Shown piece by piece: positions 26,068 to 33,639 of a stretch of DNA of 64,000 nt. The first letter of the stretch is position 1. Every line of letters starts with the position of its first letter. The stretch is from Amphritea atlantica (lineage in GTDB: Bacteria; Pseudomonadota; Gammaproteobacteria; Pseudomonadales; Balneatricaceae): NCBI RefSeq assembly GCF_900111095.1, contig NZ_FOGB01000008.1:1-64000 (forward strand), read 5' to 3'. The notes beneath the pieces were generated by a model. The model had not been told where the DNA came from. It did not search any database and saw only the letters and a program-made list of their open reading frames with translations. Made by a program: the position numbers and the translations under genes.

Positions 26068-26604
26068 TCAATACTCCGGCTTTGTCTTGCTGCGGAAAAG
26101 TTTTTTGCCCCTTCTGACAAGTAACATCATCACCAGTGCCGCCGTCGCCAGCGTGCAGCAACTGGCCATCAGTACAACCAGTCCGGTAAAGGGGATCTCG
26201 AGGATCGCAGTGGTGTCCTGGTAGTTATAGGTGCGGATGGCCAGTTTCCAGAGCATCCACGACAGCACACCAAAGGCGATGGTATTCACCAGACAGATAA
26301 TGATTGTCTGCAACGGCTTCAGAAACGCCGGAACCGATGAGTCCAGAAGATCGACATCAACATGTTCATTGGCCGCTGTGACCATTGGCAAACCCAGAAA
26401 TATCAGCGTTGCTAACAGAAACTCTGTTATTTCAAAACCTCCGGGGAGAGGGAAGGAGAACAGGTCTCGTCCCACAACATCCACCAGAGTGATCAGCATC
26501 ATCAGGAACATTGCTACCGCAGCGATATACGCCAGTACGCGCTCGTATAAAAACTCCAGCGCGGTTAGCAATCGTTTGCTGATGTTTGTCAGTACCAGTC
26601 GCAT
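26068..26604 (-). CDS. TRAP transporter small permease (DctQ family)
   Basis: A 178-residue protein with four hydrophobic segments (near 27-47, 63-80, 101-121 and 142-163). The DctQ-type stretch VDVVGRDLFSFPLPGGFEITEFLLATLIFLGLP spans residues ~42-74. It scaffolds the large permease subunit. It lies between dctP- and dctM-like genes with minimal spacing, so the three are one operon. Confidence 0.92.
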   Translation of the reverse strand: MRLVLTNISKRLLTALEFLYERVLAYIAAVAMFLMMLITLVDVVGRDLFSFPLPGGFEITEFLLATLIFLGLPMVTAANEHVDVDLLDSSVPAFLKPLQTIIICLVNTIAFGVLSWMLWKLAIRTYNYQDTTAILEIPFTGLVVLMASCCTLATAALVMMLLVRRGKKLFRSKTKPEY

Positions 26605-26620
26605 AATGATTACCTAAACC

Positions 26621-27643
26621 TTATTCAGGCGTGTAACTGTTGGCAATTGCACGTAGTTCTGCCAGTGCCGCAGCGCCATCAACGCCCCTGGCGCTGGCTT
26701 CAGCGACCCATTCATTTTCAATGTGTGCCGTTTTCGCTTTCAGGTCGGCGACGAATGCATCATCCGCATAGGTTATGGTGTTGCCATTGGCCTTAGCGGC
26801 ATCCAGACCTTCCTGAGCGATACGATCCCAGACTTTACCGCAGCGTTTGGCGAAGGCTTCGCCGGAGATACTTTCAATGGCCGCCTGATCTTTAGGATCG
26901 ATCTCATTCCAGCGATCCTTATTCATCACCAGAAAGAAGCTGATGTTGTAAAAGCCACCCGGGACGATAGTGGTATTTTTAACCATATCCACGATATTGA
27001 AGCCGACCAGAGCATCCGGTGGATTCATGGTGCCGTCAGCGACACCGTGAGACAGAAGTTCGTAAGCTTTTGACGCGGGTTTCAGCAGAGGAACAGCGCC
27101 AACGGAGGTTGCCACCTGATTAACAACTCCACCTCCCACACGCAGTTTCAGCCCTTCGAAGTCTGATACTTTTTCAATTGGGTGTTTACTGTTATGCACC
27201 GCACCGGGTCCATGGGTAAACAGCCCCAGCAGTTTGACATCTTTATGTTCATTGGCCTTCGCCAGGTATTTGTTATAAACCCTCCAGTAGGCGACGGACT
27301 GCGCCTCTGCACTGTTACCGCTGAAGGGGAACTCGGCCACTTTGGTCAGCAGGAAGCGTCCCGGTGTATAGCCGTGAGCACTGTAGGTGATATCTGCCAG
27401 ACCATCGCGGGCAATATCATAATGAATTTTTGGGTGTCCCAGGGATTTAGCCAGAATATCGACAGTCACCCGTCCTTCGGTAACCTCGGCCACCTCTTTG
27501 GCCCATGGGAAGATCATCTCTGCCGCCATAGGGTGCTGACTTGGCATCCAGGAGGAGAGTGTCAGCCGGGTTTCAGCAAATACACTCTGGCTGAAGGCGA
27601 TCACAGATAATCCGACAAGCATCTTTGCAACTGTGCGTTTCAT
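26621..27643 (-). CDS. TRAP transporter substrate-binding protein (DctP family)
   Basis: A 340-residue periplasmic binding protein with a signal peptide (MKRTVAKMLVGLSVIAFSQSVFA, cleavage about residue 23). DctP features include LTLSSWMPSQHP, a carboxylate-binding arginine candidate in GLKLRVGGG (about 170) and SFFLVMNKDRWN. It captures the ligand, probably a carboxylate, for the DctQM permease. It is the first gene of the leftward operon; an operator-like inverted repeat lies 138 bp upstream at 27781. Confidence 0.93.
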   Translation of the reverse strand: MKRTVAKMLVGLSVIAFSQSVFAETRLTLSSWMPSQHPMAAEMIFPWAKEVAEVTEGRVTVDILAKSLGHPKIHYDIARDGLADITYSAHGYTPGRFLLTKVAEFPFSGNSAEAQSVAYWRVYNKYLAKANEHKDVKLLGLFTHGPGAVHNSKHPIEKVSDFEGLKLRVGGGVVNQVATSVGAVPLLKPASKAYELLSHGVADGTMNPPDALVGFNIVDMVKNTTIVPGGFYNISFFLVMNKDRWNEIDPKDQAAIESISGEAFAKRCGKVWDRIAQEGLDAAKANGNTITYADDAFVADLKAKTAHIENEWVAEASARGVDGAAALAELRAIANSYTPE

Positions 27644-28082
27644 GTTTTACCTCAGGCTTCTATTTATTTTTTCAATAGGGTTTCAGTGTTTCTGGATGAT
27701 GACGATGGCTTGGATTCGGTCGTTTTTATCATCCGGGTTATCTATTAAGTAACATAACAGAAGTGGTCAAACAATACATTTTATCAAATTATGATAATAA
27801 TGTAATTAAAGTTTGGTTTTGCACAATATTAGTACTTATTTAATCTCACTATAAGTGTATGTGCACTATTGTGTGTCACGAGTAGAAATGGCTTGGTGGC
27901 CTGGATAAACTGCATAAATCAGCGTTTGGCAGCTGTGTCTTGAAACGTGGGATTGCCAGGCAAAAGCTGATCCGAAAAGCAGTTTTTGCACAGAGAATTT
28001 CTGATGTATTGGCAGGGAGGGACAGATCGGTATGATAAAAGTTCGTCAGCGTTCAGCTTGAAAACAGGTTGTGAAAATAAGA
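27644..28082. other. Promoter region upstream of the TRAP operon
   Basis: This 440 bp gap lies between the leftward dctP-like gene and the 3' end of the leftward GNAT gene. The portion 27700-27870 is AT-rich and contains the perfect inverted repeat at 27781-27797, so it probably holds the TRAP promoter. No additional gene is convincing. Confidence 0.6.
27781..27797. promoter_or_regulatory. Candidate IclR-regulon operator before the TRAP operon
   Basis: TTATCA-AATTA-TGATAA is a perfect inverted repeat. Its spacer AATTA is identical to that of the site at 19340-19356, and it differs only by a symmetrical C-to-A/G-to-T change in each arm. The symmetry-preserving change supports a real dimeric binding site. 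Confidence 0.65.
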
Positions 28083-28583
28083 TCAGAATTGCGCTGCACT
28101 CTGCTCCAGCTGCTGTGGGCCTAAGCGATAGATCGTCATCTCATCGACGCTGTTGGCTCCCATCTGTTGATAGAAGTGGATAGCCGGGGTGTTCCAGTCG
28201 AGACAGCCCCACTCCAGTCGCTGGCAACCCCGTTCCAGTGCCAGCTTAGAGAGATAGGCGAGCATAATCTTACCTAACCCTTGTGACTGAAACGGCTGAT
28301 CGATGTAAAAGCCATCGATATAGAGCCCGGTCTGGCCAGTGAACGCCGATGAGTTTTGATAGAAATAGATAAAGCCAACCGTCTCGCCATCGTATTCCCC
28401 AAACAGTACTTCCCCTCTTTGTTCACTGAGTAAGCGGTGTATATCAGCTTCGGTGGCGGTGATCTTATCCAGCATCTTCTGGTATTCACCCAGTTTTTTC
28501 ATATAGGCGATAACCTGTGCTGCGTCATCGGCCGTTCCGGTTCTGAGCGTGAAGCGGGCAACCCGGGTTTGAATTTTATCCAT
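28083..28583 (-). CDS. GNAT family N-acetyltransferase (diamine acetyltransferase-like)
   Basis: About 166 residues with GNAT motifs: acetyl-CoA pyrophosphate loop QPFQSQGLGKIMLAYL (Q/R-x-x-G-x-G/A) near residue 105, and LEWGCLDWNTPAIHFYQQMGA near 130. This LEW-LDWN-AI-FY block is typical of spermidine/diamine and thialysine acetyltransferases. It transfers acetyl from acetyl-CoA to an amine. The ATG at 28583 is used; an in-frame GTG four codons upstream is possible. Substrate unknown. Confidence 0.87.
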   Translation of the reverse strand: MDKIQTRVARFTLRTGTADDAAQVIAYMKKLGEYQKMLDKITATEADIHRLLSEQRGEVLFGEYDGETVGFIYFYQNSSAFTGQTGLYIDGFYIDQPFQSQGLGKIMLAYLSKLALERGCQRLEWGCLDWNTPAIHFYQQMGANSVDEMTIYRLGPQQLEQSAAQF

Positions 28584-28650
28584 ACTGTTTTTCACAAATT
28601 GGTGAAGGTTGTTTTTAAACGTATGTTTAAGTTGCTACAAATAGAGACCG

Positions 28651-28680
28651 AAGGCCCGGTGTATCGGCCTTTGATTTTTT
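28651..28680 (+). promoter_or_regulatory. Leader hairpin (attenuator-like) before the dioxygenase gene
   Basis: Arms AAGGCC (28651-28656) and GGCCTT (28666-28671) are followed by TGATTTTTT, a terminator-like structure in the 5' leader, 45 bp before the 2OG dioxygenase start. A second small stem (GCTGCA/TGCAGC) follows immediately. A short open frame beginning with ATG at 28623 runs through the hairpin. This could be transcription attenuation or just a terminator for unknown upstream transcripts. Confidence 0.5.
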
Positions 28681-28725
28681 CTGCTGCATTGTGCAGCTGT
28701 TTCTGTCTCACAGGAGTGAAATACT

Positions 28726-29547
28726 ATGGAAACAACCGTCTTAAATAACCCCGCCAGGGGTGTGTCTCAACCCTATATTGCACCGCAGCCTGTTCATTCA
28801 ACAATACCCTGTCCGGGGAGGTACTGGGAGGATCGGGTATATGAAGAGGTCTACACGGGTAACTGGAGCAGAACCGATGTCCATAACCGGATTGATCTGC
28901 AAGGCTGGTTGCCTTATCTGCAACAGCTACCCCGGGACCCGTATGTGGATAGCCGCTGGAAGCGGATGTCCTGGTTCTATCTGAACCGGGCTGGTGAGCC
29001 GGTGGTGGTGCCGGATTGTCCAATGGCTCAGGCCGGTGCATTTAATGATGCGGATACCATGGCGGATAAGGTGCGCCATTATGCGCCCCTGGAGGATGCG
29101 TTTATTCAGCGAACCGATGTCTCCGAGTTTATCAAGGGTTGGGCCGGGCTCTGGGATATTCAGCCCGGTGAGCCGATTCTGATGCAGATAAACGGTGTGC
29201 GGGGGAACGCCTTAACCGACCCATTGCAGGGGCAGGGGATTCATAAAGATGGTAGTCAGTTTCTCAGTGTGTTGGTGATTAACCGGGAAAATGTCAGCGG
29301 CGGAACCAGTTTATTGTCGTACGATAAACAGGGAGAGCAGGAGATTATCTCCGGTGATCTGGCGCCGGGTGAGATTCTGCATATCCGTGATGATCAGATC
29401 TATCACAGTGTCAGTGGTGTTAAGCCGCTTGATGCCGACCAGCCCTATGAACGGTTTATCATCATAATCAATTGTCGTTTTAATGATCAGTTTCAGAACC
29501 GCATTCTCCGGGAACATTTCCCCGGGGCGGTGTTGAATGAGAGGTAA
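28726..29547 (+). CDS. 2-oxoglutarate/Fe(II) dioxygenase (2OG-Fe_Oxy_2, amino acid hydroxylase-like)
   Basis: A 273-residue protein. The iron triad is visible as HKD in GIHKDGSQF (about residues 167-169) and the distal histidine in DQIYHSVSGV (about 226). The oxoglutarate-binding arginine is probably in YERFIII (about 243). The layout fits the PF10014 family, which includes the L-isoleucine 4-hydroxylase IDO and BsmA. It would hydroxylate a free amino acid or similar compound using O2 and 2-oxoglutarate. AGGAG precedes the ATG by 9 bases. Monocistronic, with a leader hairpin and a perfect terminator. Substrate not predictable. Confidence 0.85.
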   Translation: METTVLNNPARGVSQPYIAPQPVHSTIPCPGRYWEDRVYEEVYTGNWSRTDVHNRIDLQGWLPYLQQLPRDPYVDSRWKRMSWFYLNRAGEPVVVPDCPMAQAGAFNDADTMADKVRHYAPLEDAFIQRTDVSEFIKGWAGLWDIQPGEPILMQINGVRGNALTDPLQGQGIHKDGSQFLSVLVINRENVSGGTSLLSYDKQGEQEIISGDLAPGEILHIRDDQIYHSVSGVKPLDADQPYERFIIIINCRFNDQFQNRILREHFPGAVLNER

Positions 29548-29572
29548 GACTGCTGCAGGAATATGAGAGATA

Positions 29573-29597
29573 AAAGGCGGATCGGGTATCCGCCTTT
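29573..29597. terminator. Intrinsic terminator between convergent genes
   Basis: A perfect 10 bp stem, AAAGGCGGAT/ATCCGCCTTT, with a 5-base loop. It lies 26 bp after the dioxygenase stop and before the 3' end of the leftward signalling gene; the flanking A and T runs allow bidirectional use. Confidence 0.85.
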
Positions 29598-29721
29598 ATT
29601 ATTGTCTGGTTCTGAAATAGGTCGCCACTTTTATTAAATTAACGCCCGGTGAATCTCATTGGTAGTTAAGAAAGCCTGGTTCATCAACAACCGTTACTGA
29701 TTTTGCTCTATTAACTATCAC

Positions 29722-31065
29722 CTATTGCTCCAGAACATAGATAGGTAGATGTCGCCGCCCGTCGATCTTTTCCAGTGATTGCAACCGTTCGAGAGTCGAG
29801 GCCGTAAAACGATGCCCCGCGGGCAGAAGCAGGATCTCGTTTTGATTATAGATACTTCGTGATAGTTCCATGCCTGCTTCAAGCTGCATACTTGTTACCA
29901 GGCGTTCAGATGATTTCAGCGCTTTGTGTTCCAGCTGGGGAATAAGTTCAGGTAGCAACTGAACAATCTGCTTGTCATAAATGGTGCCCGAATCTCTGTT
30001 TAGTTGCCTAAGTGTGTCATGGCTGCTTTTGCATATGTCATATCGTTTTCCATTAATTGAATGAACGTAATCGCGTGCTACAGAAAGAATTCTGGCCCCG
30101 AGGGGAATCTGATTCTCCAGAAGTCCGTCCGGAGTGCCAGCCCCGCAGACCTGCTCATACTGGTATTTAATTATTTCGGCAACATCATTGAGATTTTCTG
30201 CCGGAGCCAGTGCTATATACGCTTTCACTGGGTGTTCAAGAAACAATTTTGTTTCTGTTGAGCTGAGCTTACACAAGGGGAGCGCCAGAATTTTTTCAGG
30301 CAGACTCAGTAATCCTAATTCGCTTATTAATCCTGCCAGGTGGATAGTGGTGACTTCAGATGGTGTTAATTCCAGATGTCTGGCAATCAGTTCGCATAAT
30401 TCACTAATCTGTATAGCCTGTTTGCCTCCGAGGTGGGGATTGAGGCTGATAAGATTATAGAAGACCTTCAGCGTGGCACGATGGTTTGTTTTGATCTGGC
30501 TGTTCGCCTGCTCGACTCTGGTCATTGCCTGGCGAATTTGTCGGGTACGCAACTGAACTCTTTCTTCGAGTTCAAGGTTCAGATCATGAAGTGTCTGGTT
30601 CTGCTGTTTTATCGTTGTCAGCAACTGTTGCTTTTCCCGCTCAAGACAGAGGCGTTCGGCCGCCTGCGATAGCGTCAGTAAGAGATCTTCATTGTTCCAG
30701 GGTTTTTGCAGATAGCGGTGAATCTGCCCATCGTTGACTGCAGAAATAGTGGCATCATTATCGGCATAGCCGGTTAGCAGCATGCGGTAGCTGGAAGGGT
30801 ATTCCCGGGCAATCTTAGCTAAAAACTCTGCTCCATCAATCTCAGGCATGCGCATATCTGAAATCACGATATCTATCGAGTGTTGCTGCATGAGTTTCAT
30901 GCCTTCGCGAGCGTTGGAGGCTGGGAAAAACTGAAACTCAGTGTTATTTAGCAGACGCTTAAGCGCCCGTAAAACATTGGTTTCGTCGTCCACACAAAGA
31001 ACATTCCAGATCGACTGGGTATCAGGGACGGGTTGTTGTATCAGTTCTGGCGTGTGTTGTTGCAT
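29722..31065 (-). CDS. Response regulator with degenerate HD-GYP domain
   Basis: About 447 residues. The N-terminal receiver (about 18-135) has a phosphoacceptor in IVISDMRMPEIDG and the conserved lysine in LQKPW. A coiled coil follows (about 140-190), then an HD-GYP-like C-terminal domain. The metal-binding residues are lost: the usual LHDIGK is GLISELGLL and HHE..DG.GYP is YQYEQVCGAGTPDG, although ARI..ARD persists. It is therefore probably a c-di-GMP-related binding or signalling protein, not an active phosphodiesterase. Start: ATG at 31065 with GGAG 6 bases upstream; TTG at 31131 and ATG at 31077 are alternatives. Divergent from the HTH-receiver operon. Confidence 0.82.
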   Translation of the reverse strand: MQQHTPELIQQPVPDTQSIWNVLCVDDETNVLRALKRLLNNTEFQFFPASNAREGMKLMQQHSIDIVISDMRMPEIDGAEFLAKIAREYPSSYRMLLTGYADNDATISAVNDGQIHRYLQKPWNNEDLLLTLSQAAERLCLEREKQQLLTTIKQQNQTLHDLNLELEERVQLRTRQIRQAMTRVEQANSQIKTNHRATLKVFYNLISLNPHLGGKQAIQISELCELIARHLELTPSEVTTIHLAGLISELGLLSLPEKILALPLCKLSSTETKLFLEHPVKAYIALAPAENLNDVAEIIKYQYEQVCGAGTPDGLLENQIPLGARILSVARDYVHSINGKRYDICKSSHDTLRQLNRDSGTIYDKQIVQLLPELIPQLEHKALKSSERLVTSMQLEAGMELSRSIYNQNEILLLPAGHRFTASTLERLQSLEKIDGRRHLPIYVLEQ

Positions 31066-31172
31066 GCCGGGCTCCATTTTATCGACAAGAGTGTAACGCG
31101 TTCTGTTTCTCTCAATACCTGTAGCAAACAATCCATTATTCGTAATCGGACTTCAGCTTAGCAGTGTGTGTC

Positions 31173-31189
31173 TCAAATGTCACATTTGA
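31173..31189. promoter_or_regulatory. Perfect palindrome in the divergent signalling promoter
   Basis: TCAAATGTCACATTTGA, two 8 bp arms around a central C. It lies between the divergent HD-GYP-like and HTH-receiver genes and overlaps the -35 element of the rightward promoter. Probable operator, perhaps for the HTH-receiver protein encoded 68 bp away. Confidence 0.65.
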
Positions 31190-31213
31190 CTTAGAATAAT
31201 GTTTTGTTACTAT
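31186..31213 (+). promoter_or_regulatory. Candidate sigma-70 promoter of the signalling operon
   Basis: TTGACT (31186-31191) and TACTAT (31208-31213) are separated by 16 bp, about 45 bp before the HTH-receiver start. The -35 element overlaps the palindrome at 31173-31189, so a bound regulator would block it. Confidence 0.55.
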
Positions 31214-31257
31214 AGTCACTATCAGGAGCAAGGATAACTCTTTGGGTAGGTATATAG

Positions 31258-31818
31258 ATGAAAACATTGACGACAGGTGAAATAGCAAAGCTTTGTGATG
31301 TCAACTTGCGGACTGTTATTCGCTGGATTGATCGTGGTGCTTTAACGGGTTTTAAATTGCCTGGCAGGGGAAATAACCGGGTTCGGGAAGAAGATTTTAT
31401 CGCCTTTCTGCATGAGCATGGCATGCCTGTGCCACCTGGGCTCCAGCAAACCATCAGCAGACAGATATTGATCGTGGATGATGAGCCAGCGGTTGCAAAA
31501 TCAATACAACGGGTACTCAGAAGTAATGGCTATGAAACACTGATCGCGACCGACGGATTTCAGGCCGGAAGCATGCTGTCTATAGAAAAGCCTGCGTTAA
31601 TGACGCTCGATCTGAGTATGCCGGGTCTGGATGGTTACGGCGTAATCGAATGCGTCAGGAGCACTAGCGAACTATCGGGCCTTAAAATTCTGGTCATATC
31701 GGCTCTGGGTGAAGCCAGTCTGGAGAAAGCATTAGCGGCTGGTGCTGATGCCGTGTTGCAGAAACCTTTTGAGAATGAACAGCTTTTAAAGAGCATTCAG
31801 CAGCTGCTGAAAAAATGA
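31258..31818 (+). CDS. HTH-receiver protein (excisionase/MerR-like HTH fused to REC)
   Basis: A 186-residue protein. Residues 1-55 are a helix-turn-helix of the excisionase/MerR type (LTTGEIAKLCDVNLRTVIRWIDRGAL, then KLPGRGNNRVREEDFIAFL). Residues ~68-185 are a CheY-like receiver with acidic pocket VDDE, phosphoacceptor in LTLDLSMPGLDG (about 121) and lysine in LQKPF. The order is the reverse of most response regulators, where the receiver comes first. It is the likely transcriptional output of the operon and candidate partner of the histidine kinase at 35654. A palindrome overlaps its own promoter. Confidence 0.87.
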   Translation: MKTLTTGEIAKLCDVNLRTVIRWIDRGALTGFKLPGRGNNRVREEDFIAFLHEHGMPVPPGLQQTISRQILIVDDEPAVAKSIQRVLRSNGYETLIATDGFQAGSMLSIEKPALMTLDLSMPGLDGYGVIECVRSTSELSGLKILVISALGEASLEKALAAGADAVLQKPFENEQLLKSIQQLLKK

Positions 31819-31902
31819 ACTGCCGCTATAACCGTGATTGTGTCCGGCGAACAAGTGATTAACTGAATTGATCGATGTCAGAAAGAAAGTGCTGGGGGTA
31901 CT

Positions 31903-33597
31903 GTGCATAGAACGTTGTTACTGATTGATGATGAACAGTCTATTCTCAGGGCACTGAGGCGGACACTGCATCATGCCGGATATAAGGTCGTTACTGCGAA
32001 TAGCGGGGATGAAGCGTTACGTTTGCTTGAGCAAAATAATCATATCAGGGTGGTTATTACCGATTATCATATGCCTAACATGACCGGCGGGGAGTTGCTG
32101 GCGAATATCAAACAACGCTTCTCCGATATTGTCGGTGTTATGTTGACCGGCTATGCCGATATTGATTCAGTTATCGCTGCGCTTAACAGCGGCACGGTAT
32201 ACAAGTATCTCACCAAACCATGGGATGAGGGGACATTGCTGGCTGAGATAAAGGGGGCCTTTCAGCATTCCCAGGAACTGGACAAACTACGACGCAGGAG
32301 CGGAGCTCTTGGGATTGAGGAGCTGTTATTTCGTCGGGAAGTCATGGCGCGCCTGCGGCAGTGGATGGAGAGTGGTGTCGAGACAACGGCGGTTTATCTG
32401 GACGTCAATATGTTCCGTAGCTATAACGATAGTCTGGGGTACGAGGTGGCAGATCAACTGCTGGTTTCGCTGGCAAACACGATGTTGCAGAATACCCCTG
32501 AATCCGGTGAGCTTGGGCATATGGGCGGTGATGAGTTTGTGCTGCTGATTCCCGCGGCTTATTCCGCAACGGAAACACAGAATATTGTTGACGCTCTGTT
32601 GCAACCATTTGAGCAGTTACAAAGTATTGCCGGGCGAGAATTGCACATCTCCTTCAGTGCTGGATATGCGCTGAGTCCCGATGATGGTGAAACCCCGGAA
32701 TCGTTAATACGTAATGCTCAGGCCGCTCTCTATAATGATAAGCAATCGGGTGCCCGGCAGTTTCCCCGTTACCAGCCAGCGATGAACGCTAATAGTCGTG
32801 GGCTGATGTTGCTGCGTAGCGACCTGTACCAGGCGCTGGATAAAGATCAATTATCGGTGGTGTATCAGCCTAAGATTTCGCTGAGAACCGGGCTTATTGT
32901 CGGGGCGGAGTCTCTGTTACGCTGGAAGCATGATTCGTTGGGGATGATCTCTCCTGAAACGTTTATTCCTCTGGCTGAGACCAGTGGCCTGATTGAGCCG
33001 ATCGGTGAGTGGGTTTTGGCGACCGCCAGTGCGCAACGTAAGTGCTGGCAACGAGAAGGGGTGCCTCCGTTTTTGCTCTCCGTGAATCTGTCCGGCCGTC
33101 AACTGCATCAGGCAATGCTGGCTGATAAAATTAAACATATCCTGGATGTATCCGGTATAGAGCCGACCGATCTGGAACTGGAAATTACCGAAACCTTCCT
33201 GATACAGGATATTGATAACAGCGTGAAACTGCTTAATGAGTTGAAAGCACTGGGGATTAAACTGTCTATTGATGATTTTGGTACCGGGTACTCATCGCTT
33301 AATTATCTGAACCGATTACCAATAGATACTCTGAAGATTGACCGTTCCTTCGTAAAAGAGCTGCCACAGAGCAGAGAACGCCTGGATCTGGTGAGAAATG
33401 TTATCCAGTTGTCGCATGACCTGGGTATGTCGGTAGTTGCCGAAGGGGTTGAGACTCAGGCTCAGCTGGATACCCTGAATACTCTCAATTGCGATGAGAT
33501 TCAGGGATATTTTTATAGTCCGCCGGTATCGGCTGGACAGTTCAGGGCGTTGCTTGAAAATCAGCCGTTAATCGGGAAAGAATACCTGCAGCATTAG
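31903..33597 (+). CDS. Receiver-GGDEF-EAL c-di-GMP signalling protein
   Basis: A 564-residue response regulator. The receiver (about 1-120) has its phosphoacceptor in VVITDYHMPNMTG. The GGDEF domain (about 140-295) has an intact MGGDEF motif (about 206-211). The EAL domain (about 310-555) reads GAESLLRW in place of EAL but keeps the glutamate, DDFGTGYSSL and VAEGVET, so phosphodiesterase activity is plausible. It would synthesise and/or degrade c-di-GMP in response to phosphorylation. GTG start at 31903 preceded by GGGGG. Second gene of the signalling operon. Confidence 0.9.
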   Translation: MHRTLLLIDDEQSILRALRRTLHHAGYKVVTANSGDEALRLLEQNNHIRVVITDYHMPNMTGGELLANIKQRFSDIVGVMLTGYADIDSVIAALNSGTVYKYLTKPWDEGTLLAEIKGAFQHSQELDKLRRRSGALGIEELLFRREVMARLRQWMESGVETTAVYLDVNMFRSYNDSLGYEVADQLLVSLANTMLQNTPESGELGHMGGDEFVLLIPAAYSATETQNIVDALLQPFEQLQSIAGRELHISFSAGYALSPDDGETPESLIRNAQAALYNDKQSGARQFPRYQPAMNANSRGLMLLRSDLYQALDKDQLSVVYQPKISLRTGLIVGAESLLRWKHDSLGMISPETFIPLAETSGLIEPIGEWVLATASAQRKCWQREGVPPFLLSVNLSGRQLHQAMLADKIKHILDVSGIEPTDLELEITETFLIQDIDNSVKLLNELKALGIKLSIDDFGTGYSSLNYLNRLPIDTLKIDRSFVKELPQSRERLDLVRNVIQLSHDLGMSVVAEGVETQAQLDTLNTLNCDEIQGYFYSPPVSAGQFRALLENQPLIGKEYLQH

Positions 33598-33639
33598 TGC
33601 GGATAACGATCAAGGAAACTGTCAGGAATTAGAAATTTG

